Shown piece by piece: positions 57,935 to 64,000 of a stretch of DNA of 64,000 bases. The notes beneath the pieces were generated by a model. The model was not told the origin of the DNA and made no database searches. It saw only the letters and a program-made list of their open reading frames with translations. Origin of the DNA: Clostridiales bacterium (GTDB lineage: Bacteria > Bacillota > Clostridia > Lachnospirales > Lachnospiraceae); NCBI GenBank assembly GCA_029007845.1, contig JAQXIP010000104.1:1-64000 (forward strand). The letters are read 5' to 3'. The first letter of the stretch is position 1. The number at the start of each line of letters is the position of its first letter. A program made the translations under genes and the position numbers.

Positions 57935-58732
57935 ATGAGAAGATATTCCTATACCACAATGCTGGCGGCAAGTCTTTGCTTAGCCTTGGCGGCCTGGGGG
58001 ATCTTGTCGATTGTGAAAAATAGCACGAAGGAACCGTGGACGGTATCGGTAGCAGATGCAGCGATATCAGGAGAGATTGGAAGCGGTCAGAAGACCTTGG
58101 CAGGAATGTGTGGAGATATCCAAGGAAAAAAATGGAAGAAAAAGAAGAAAGCTACCAGAGCATATTTTGATGATGCGCTGTTTATCGGGGATTCCCGGAC
58201 AGTGGGATTATCCGAATATGGAAATTTGGGAAAGGCAGATGTCTTTGCAGATTCGGGTATGAGCGTTTACAAAATATTTGATACAAAAATTCAGGTGCAT
58301 TCCGGAAAAAAGACAGATCTGGAATCGCTTCTTAAAAAGAAGAACTATGGCAAAATCTATATTATGCTTGGCATTAATGAGATGGGATATTCCTATGATA
58401 AAACCATGGACAAATATGAAGAACTGGTAAATAAAGTACACAAAATGCAGCCTGACGCGCTGATGTATCTGGAAGCAAACCTTCATGTCACCAAGAAAAA
58501 GTCGAAGGCAAACCGGATCTATAGCAATAAGAAAATTGACCGGATGAACCAGGCAATCAAAAAGCTGGCAAATGATACAGACATTTTTTATATTGACGTC
58601 AATGAGCGGTTTGACGATGGGAAAGGAAATCTGGATAAAAAGTATACTGCAGATGATTCCCATCCCCTTGGAAAATACTATGCCGACTGGGTAGACTGGA
58701 TTTTGTCAGAGGCGGTGGAGGATGGAGTTTGA
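57935..58732 (+). CDS. secreted SGNH/GDSL-family hydrolase-like protein
   Basis: DALFIGDSRTVGLSEYG; IYIMLGINEMGYSYD; DDSHPLGKYYADWVDWIL. Confidence 0.88.
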   Translation: MRRYSYTTMLAASLCLALAAWGILSIVKNSTKEPWTVSVADAAISGEIGSGQKTLAGMCGDIQGKKWKKKKKATRAYFDDALFIGDSRTVGLSEYGNLGKADVFADSGMSVYKIFDTKIQVHSGKKTDLESLLKKKNYGKIYIMLGINEMGYSYDKTMDKYEELVNKVHKMQPDALMYLEANLHVTKKKSKANRIYSNKKIDRMNQAIKKLANDTDIFYIDVNERFDDGKGNLDKKYTADDSHPLGKYYADWVDWILSEAVEDGV

Positions 58733-58837
58733 ATATTTTCAATTATCTGCTATAATAACACCATAAATAGAAACCACAGTCATGTTCATCTTAGTTAAGA
58801 TGAAAGGTGGCGGAAAGAACAGAAGGAGGTAACTGTC

Positions 58838-60103
58838 ATGGGAATGACAATGACACAGAAAATTCTGGCTGCGCATGCAGGACTGGAATCCGTTGAGGCA
58901 GGACAGTTAATTGAAGCAGACCTGGATATGGTGCTGGCAAACGATATTACCGGGCCGGTGGCAATTCATGAAGTACAGAAATTAAATAAGAAGACAGTAT
59001 TTGATAAAGATAAGGTTGCATTGGTACCGGATCATTTTGCACCAAATAAGGATATCAAATCGGCAGAACACTGCAAATGTGTCCGGGAATACGCAAAGGA
59101 ACAGGGCATTACCAACTATTTTGAAGTGGGACAGATGGGAATTGAACATGCACTGCTTCCGGAAAAAGGCCTGATTGTTGCGGGAGAAACCTGTATTGGT
59201 GCAGACTCCCATACATGTACTTACGGTGCGCTTGGTGCATTTTCCACTGGTGTGGGAAGCACAGATATGGGCGCAGGTATGATTACCGGAAAAGCATGGT
59301 TTAAAGTGCCGGCTGCCATTCGGTTTGTATTAACCGGAAAACCATCTAAGTGGGTAAGCGGTAAAGATGTAATCTTACATATTATCGGAATGATTGGAGT
59401 GGATGGGGCACTGTATAAATCCATGGAATTTACCGGGGATGGTATTGCCAATCTGTCCATGGATGACCGTTTTACCATTGCCAACATGGCTATCGAGGCA
59501 GGTGCCAAAAATGGTATTTTCCCAGTGGACGAAAAGACCATTGCCTATATGAAAGAGCATTCTGTGAAGGAATATAAAGTGTACGAGCCAGATGAAGATG
59601 CGGTATATGATGAGACTTATACCATTGATCTTTCCAAGCTGGAGCCTACGGTTGCATTCCCACATTTACCAGAGAACACAAAAACGGTGAAGGAATCAGG
59701 CGAAGTGGCCATTGACCAGGTTGTGATCGGCTCCTGTACCAATGGACGGATCAGTGATATGCGTGTGGCAGCAGAAGTGCTGAAGGGAAGAAAGGTAAAA
59801 GAAGGGCTTCGTGTCATTATTATCCCGGCAACCCAGGCTGTTTATCTTCAGGCTATGGAAGAGGGACTGTTGAAAACCTTTATCGAAGCAGGTGCCATTG
59901 TCAGTACACCGACCTGCGGACCTTGTCTTGGGGGACATATGGGAATTCTGGCAGAAGGCGAGCGTGCGGTATCCACTACAAACCGTAACTTTGTAGGACG
60001 GATGGGACATATTGATTCTGAGATCTACCTGGCAAGTCCTGCCGTGGCAGCAGCCAGTGCCGTAACCGGTAAGATTTCTGAGCCGTCAGAACTTGGTTTA
60101 TAA
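58838..60103 (+). CDS. leuC: 3-isopropylmalate dehydratase large subunit / homoaconitase family
   Basis: 421 aa; [58 protein letters not shown]. Confidence 0.92.
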   Translation: MGMTMTQKILAAHAGLESVEAGQLIEADLDMVLANDITGPVAIHEVQKLNKKTVFDKDKVALVPDHFAPNKDIKSAEHCKCVREYAKEQGITNYFEVGQMGIEHALLPEKGLIVAGETCIGADSHTCTYGALGAFSTGVGSTDMGAGMITGKAWFKVPAAIRFVLTGKPSKWVSGKDVILHIIGMIGVDGALYKSMEFTGDGIANLSMDDRFTIANMAIEAGAKNGIFPVDEKTIAYMKEHSVKEYKVYEPDEDAVYDETYTIDLSKLEPTVAFPHLPENTKTVKESGEVAIDQVVIGSCTNGRISDMRVAAEVLKGRKVKEGLRVIIIPATQAVYLQAMEEGLLKTFIEAGAIVSTPTCGPCLGGHMGILAEGERAVSTTNRNFVGRMGHIDSEIYLASPAVAAASAVTGKISEPSELGL

Positions 60104-60115
60104 GGAGGAACACAC

Positions 60116-60601
60116 ATGAAAGCAAATGGACATGTTTTTAAATATGGTGACAATGTAGATACGGATGTAATTATTCCGGCAAGATATCTGAATTCTTCCG
60201 ATGGTGCAGAATTAGCCCAGCACTGTATGGAAGATATTGACAAGGATTTTGTAAAAAAGGTTCAGAAGGGTGATATTATCGTGGCAGATAAAAACTTTGG
60301 ATGCGGTTCTTCCAGAGAACATGCTCCTTTGGCGATTAAGTGTGCGGGGGTAAGTTGTGTCATTGCAGAAACCTTTGCCCGGATTTTTTATCGGAATGCC
60401 ATCAACATCGGTCTGCCGATTATTGAGTGCCCGGAGGCAGCAAAAGGAATCGAAGCCGGGGATGAAGTGGAAGTGGATTTTGACAGTGGAATCATTACCA
60501 ATGTAACAAAAGGTACCACATTCAAAGGCCAGCCTTTCCCTGAATTTATGCAGAAGATTATTTCCTGCGGCGGATTGATGAACTATATTAATGAAAAATA
60601 A
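60116..60601 (+). CDS. leuD: 3-isopropylmalate dehydratase small subunit
   Basis: 161 aa; [33 protein letters not shown]. Confidence 0.95.
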   Translation: MKANGHVFKYGDNVDTDVIIPARYLNSSDGAELAQHCMEDIDKDFVKKVQKGDIIVADKNFGCGSSREHAPLAIKCAGVSCVIAETFARIFYRNAINIGLPIIECPEAAKGIEAGDEVEVDFDSGIITNVTKGTTFKGQPFPEFMQKIISCGGLMNYINEK

Positions 60602-60656
60602 TGTGCTCTCTGCAGGGCGAACAGTACATCATAAAAAATAGGATGGAGGCGTAACT

Positions 60657-61076
60657 ATGGAGATCAAGCCATATATCCGGCAGGCAAACTATTATGAAAC
60701 GGACCAGATGGGAGTGATCCATCATTCCAACTATATCCGCTGGTTCGAGGAAGCGAGACTGGATTATATGAATCAGGCGGGGCTTTCTTACCGGAAAATG
60801 GAGGAGCTTGGGATTATCATTCCGGTTTTGTCCGCATCCTGTCAGTACCGGCAGTCGGTATACTTTGGGGATGTGGTGGAGATCACTCTTACACCGGTGC
60901 AGTTTACAGGAGTAAAGTTTGCGTTTACCTACAACATCACCAATCAGAAAACAGGCCAGTTATGTACCACCGGAGAGACTTCCCACTGCTTTTTAAACCG
61001 GGACATGAAACCACTTCGTTTAAAGAGGGATTATCCGGAGATTTATGAACGGTTTGAAGCAGCGATGAAGAACTGA
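60657..61076 (+). CDS. acyl-CoA thioesterase (4HBT, YbgC/FadM-like)
   Basis: 139 aa; YYETDQMGVIHHSNYIRWFEEARLDYM. Confidence 0.92.
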   Translation: MEIKPYIRQANYYETDQMGVIHHSNYIRWFEEARLDYMNQAGLSYRKMEELGIIIPVLSASCQYRQSVYFGDVVEITLTPVQFTGVKFAFTYNITNQKTGQLCTTGETSHCFLNRDMKPLRLKRDYPEIYERFEAAMKN

Positions 61077-61095
61077 TGCTGGATTTTTATAATGG

Positions 61096-61150
61096 AAACA
61101 CACCCATGCGTTTTGTAATAATAAAACGTATGCGTGTGTTTTTTTGTTTT
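61096..61150 (+). terminator. intrinsic terminator after the thioesterase gene
   Basis: AAACACACccATGCGTTTT ... AAAACGtATGCGTGTGTTT followed by TTTTTTGTTTTTT. Confidence 0.85.
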
Positions 61151-61303
61151 TTGGGAACCGGTAAGGCCATCTGGCAGTCTAATAAGTGTAAGGCCTTACA
61201 ACAAAATAACTTAGGCTTCCTGCATGACAATTGGTGCGGGCTGAACGGTTACAATATGTGGGAAGTTTGGGAAAATAATGGTAAGAGGAAGGTGAAAAAG
61301 AAA

Positions 61304-61687
61304 ATGAACAGGATAACAAAGGATGAATTTGTCCGGCTTGTTTCGAAATACCGGTCTGGTATGTACCGGATGTCGTACAGTCTTTTGAAAAATCAGGCAG
61401 ATGCAGAAGATGCGGTGAGTGAAGCAATCCTCAAAGCATATGAGAATCTGGAGCAGTTAAAGAAACCGTCAAAATTTAAGGCATGGATGATGCAGATTGT
61501 TGTAAACACATCAAAAACGATGCTGGAACTGAAGGACGAATTCCGGGAAGTACTTGTCCTGTTTTATTATGATTGTTTCACGGTAAAAGAAATCAGCAGG
61601 ATTCTTGGAATACCTGAAGGAACTGTGAAATCCCGGCTGTCAAGAGGCAGGGAGTGCATGAAAAAAGAGATTTCGTTCACCAGGTAG
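61304..61687 (+). CDS. short ECF-type RNA polymerase sigma factor (region 2 and region 4, very short linker)
   Basis: 127 aa from the ATG at 61304; LVSKYRSGMYRMSYSLLKNQADAEDAVSEAILKAYENL (sigma2); EFREVLVLFYYDCFTVKEISRILGIPEGTVKSRLSRGR (sigma4). Confidence 0.88.
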   Translation: MNRITKDEFVRLVSKYRSGMYRMSYSLLKNQADAEDAVSEAILKAYENLEQLKKPSKFKAWMMQIVVNTSKTMLELKDEFREVLVLFYYDCFTVKEISRILGIPEGTVKSRLSRGRECMKKEISFTR

Positions 61688-61700
61688 AAAGGAGCAGATT

Positions 61701-62867
61701 ATGTTCAATTTTATTTATGACTATAAAATAAGAAAGCAGTGTAAAAAGTCACATGTGATATTAAGTGAAGAGTTTAAAAGGCGTACTGATACGCTACTAA
61801 GCCATTTACCAAAGGAGAATGGAATATATAAAGAAAATAAAAGGAGAATGGTTGTTTTACCTGCACTGATAGCGGTGTTGCTGATTTCCATTCCGGCGGC
61901 GGCAGCAGTCAATTATTATCAGCAGCGAATGGAGGCAATGAGTCAACAAAAGATAGATGGATACTATGAGGATTTGGCAGAGTCCAAAGCAAATGGAGAT
62001 TCATTTTCAAGGAGTTTTACAGAGACAGAGTCAGCACGGAAACAAGTGTTGGAAAAAGAATATGAAACCGAAGGGAAGTTTCCCGAAAAGGAATTGCTTC
62101 AGGTTTCATCAGAAGAAGAAAGAACGAAAGACCAGCTATGTTTTGTGACGGAAACGAGTACATTTTATTTGCCAGACAGGGAGTTAAGCGAAGAAGAGTT
62201 GCTGGAACTGATTGATTTTTATCACAAAAGAGACTATGCGTTAAGTGAAATCAATCAAGACACGAAGGAACAAGGCAGCCAGCAAAACACCGGTTTTTCT
62301 AAGGAAGAAGCCATGAAAAAGGCAGAAGAATGGGTCTACAAAATCTATATGGAAGATGTCACTGCTTACGAGAACAATGTGGTTATATTAGAACATGAGA
62401 ATCATCAGGTTGGCGTTTATGAAATTGAATTTGAGAACACAAAGGATCAAATCACATACAAGGTAATGATATCGAATGACAATGAAAACTTTGATGCAAT
62501 CTGGCGTAAGAGGAAAAACTGCTCACAGAGTGATGGTTCTGTGTTGGTGGATAAAAAACGTTATCAGGCAGAATACAACAACATAAAAAGGTTTTTGACG
62601 GAGAGAATTGACTCTGGCAATACAGTGAAAGCTGCTGTCTGCCAATACAGTGTGCAGGATGAAAACAATCTGGTGCGGGGCAGTGTTAGTTATCAATTCC
62701 AAATGTCGGATGGAAGTGGATATTGGATTCGGTATTATCCAGAGACGGATGAAATATATAATATTTCCTACGCCCGCGATTACCGCGTATTTTGGGATGG
62801 TGAAGAGAACGATGCAAAGAAGATGCCAGACGGCGTGATAAGAGAACGGATTGTGATGGAAGAGTAA
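61701..62867 (+). CDS. probable membrane anti-sigma factor
   Basis: 388 aa; short cytoplasmic N-terminus, one TM (VVLPALIAVLLISIPAAAAV), large extracytoplasmic domain; directly downstream of the sigma gene. Confidence 0.65.
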   Translation: MFNFIYDYKIRKQCKKSHVILSEEFKRRTDTLLSHLPKENGIYKENKRRMVVLPALIAVLLISIPAAAAVNYYQQRMEAMSQQKIDGYYEDLAESKANGDSFSRSFTETESARKQVLEKEYETEGKFPEKELLQVSSEEERTKDQLCFVTETSTFYLPDRELSEEELLELIDFYHKRDYALSEINQDTKEQGSQQNTGFSKEEAMKKAEEWVYKIYMEDVTAYENNVVILEHENHQVGVYEIEFENTKDQITYKVMISNDNENFDAIWRKRKNCSQSDGSVLVDKKRYQAEYNNIKRFLTERIDSGNTVKAAVCQYSVQDENNLVRGSVSYQFQMSDGSGYWIRYYPETDEIYNISYARDYRVFWDGEENDAKKMPDGVIRERIVMEE

Positions 62868-63040
62868 GAAAGCAATACAGTACAAAAGGAAGGATACTGA
62901 GGGACTATCGGGAGTGAACTGTTACTGGTTTTATGTAAATGTTTCATTGTCGAATTGATTTCGCTGTCTGGATAGATTATAATAGGAATACTTAGAAATC
63001 TTTGTTAATAAGTCGGAGATTATATAAAAAGAGGTAAATT

Positions 63041-64000
63041 ATGTTTACAACAATTGAGTTATTTGCAGGTGCAGGCGGATTGGCATTAGGAGTTGAAAAA
63101 GCTGGATTTAATACAATTGGCTTGGTGGAATTTGATAAAGATGCATGTGATACTTTACGAAAAAATAGGCCGAATTGGAATGTAATATGTGATGATATAG
63201 CAAATGTATCTGGTCAGGATTTGGAGCAATTATTTGGCGTAAAAAAAGGAGAACTAGATTTGCTGTCTGGTGGTGCTCCTTGTCAGGCTTTTTCTTATGC
63301 TGGTAAACGACTTGGCTTAGAGGATGCAAGAGGAACCTTGTTTTATCACTATGCTGTATTTCTTGAGAAATTGCAGCCAAAGATGTTTTTGTTTGAAAAT
63401 GTAAGAGGTTTGTTAACACATGATAAAGGAAAGACATATAGTACAATTCTTGATATTTTTGAAAAAGCCGGATATGAAATACAGAAGGAGGTATTAAATG
63501 CATGGGATTATGGGGTTGCTCAAAAAAGAGAACGTTTAATGACTGTCGGAATTAGGAAAGACCTTGTGGGTAAGATAAAATATATGTTTCCGAAGCCACA
63601 TGAGTATAAACCGGTTTTAAGAGATGTATTACAGAATGTACCGGAAAGCGTTGGAGTGCCCTATGGTGAAAGCAAGAGAAAAATATTTGAGTTAGTACCG
63701 CCAGGTGGATATTGGAGAGATATTGATCCGGAGATTGCAAAATCATATATGAAGAGTTGCTGGAATATGGAAGGAGGAAGAACTGGAATATTACGGAGGA
63801 TGAGTATGGATGAACCATCATTGACAGTATTAACTTCCCCGTCTCAAAAACAGACAGAACGTTGTCATCCATTGGAAGCAAGACCATTTACAGTTAGAGA
63901 AAATGCACGATGCCAGAGCTTTCCGGATGAATGGGAATTTTGTGGTAGTGCCATGTCACAGTATAAACAAGTTGGTAATGCAGTACCTGTTAATTTGGCA
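63041..64000 (+). CDS. DNA (cytosine-5-)-methyltransferase, 5' portion (runs off window end)
   Basis: Open to 64000; TIELFAGAGGLALGVEKAGF, DLLSGGAPCQAFSYAGKR, LFENVRGLL, NAWDYGVAQKRERLMTVGIR, QVGNAVPVNLA. Not in the ORF track because there is no stop in the window. Confidence 0.95.
   Translation, partial: MFTTIELFAGAGGLALGVEKAGFNTIGLVEFDKDACDTLRKNRPNWNVICDDIANVSGQDLEQLFGVKKGELDLLSGGAPCQAFSYAGKRLGLEDARGTLFYHYAVFLEKLQPKMFLFENVRGLLTHDKGKTYSTILDIFEKAGYEIQKEVLNAWDYGVAQKRERLMTVGIRKDLVGKIKYMFPKPHEYKPVLRDVLQNVPESVGVPYGESKRKIFELVPPGGYWRDIDPEIAKSYMKSCWNMEGGRTGILRRMSMDEPSLTVLTSPSQKQTERCHPLEARPFTVRENARCQSFPDEWEFCGSAMSQYKQVGNAVPVNLA

Noticed and set aside
58733-58837. T-box or leucine attenuator upstream of leuC
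   Set aside because: A short hairpin (CATCTTagttAAGATG) is present but no T-box core sequence or leader peptide rich in Leu codons could be identified.
61076-61303. N-terminal extension of the sigma factor ORF (61076 start)
   Set aside because: The extension spans the upstream gene's terminator; the ATG at 61304, preceded by AGGAAGGTG, is the plausible start.

Overview
The window is 64 kb of low-to-mid GC Firmicutes chromosome, probably Lachnospiraceae judging by gene content. It is densely packed with mostly + strand housekeeping and envelope genes. They include trmO, map, uppP, lepB, hisS, ackA, a split PurH pair (PurO-like plus AICAR transformylase), prfC, gltX, a UvrD-like helicase next to a nuclease-XPD helicase fusion, an HtrA protease, cell-surface polysaccharide genes, clpX, hisC, hydE, a DUF368 Und-P translocase, a polyamine operon, a subtilase, nrdD/nrdG, dut, an MBOAT/SGNH pair, leuC/leuD, an ECF sigma/anti-sigma pair, and the 5' part of a C5-DNA methyltransferase cut by the window edge. 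Two tRNAs (Val-TAC, Met-CAT) sit behind a strong promoter. The most striking unexplained signal is a dispersed family of about 215 bp near-complete palindromes. Three copies are complete and a fourth is cut by the window start. One further copy is an internal-deletion derivative, and there are several remnants. All share a roughly 75 bp asymmetric hairpin core, but the long arms differ between copies while staying self-complementary within each copy. Other items to check are an in-frame TAA inside the carboxynorspermidine synthase gene, a sirtuin homolog with altered NAD-pocket motifs, a J-domain-like/TPR giant protein paired with an Hsp70, an AGCS transporter with a roughly 100 aa insertion, a linker-less sigma factor, and an unannotated hydrolase pseudogene. 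All calls come from reading the sequence and from recognised protein motifs; no searches or folding programs were run.
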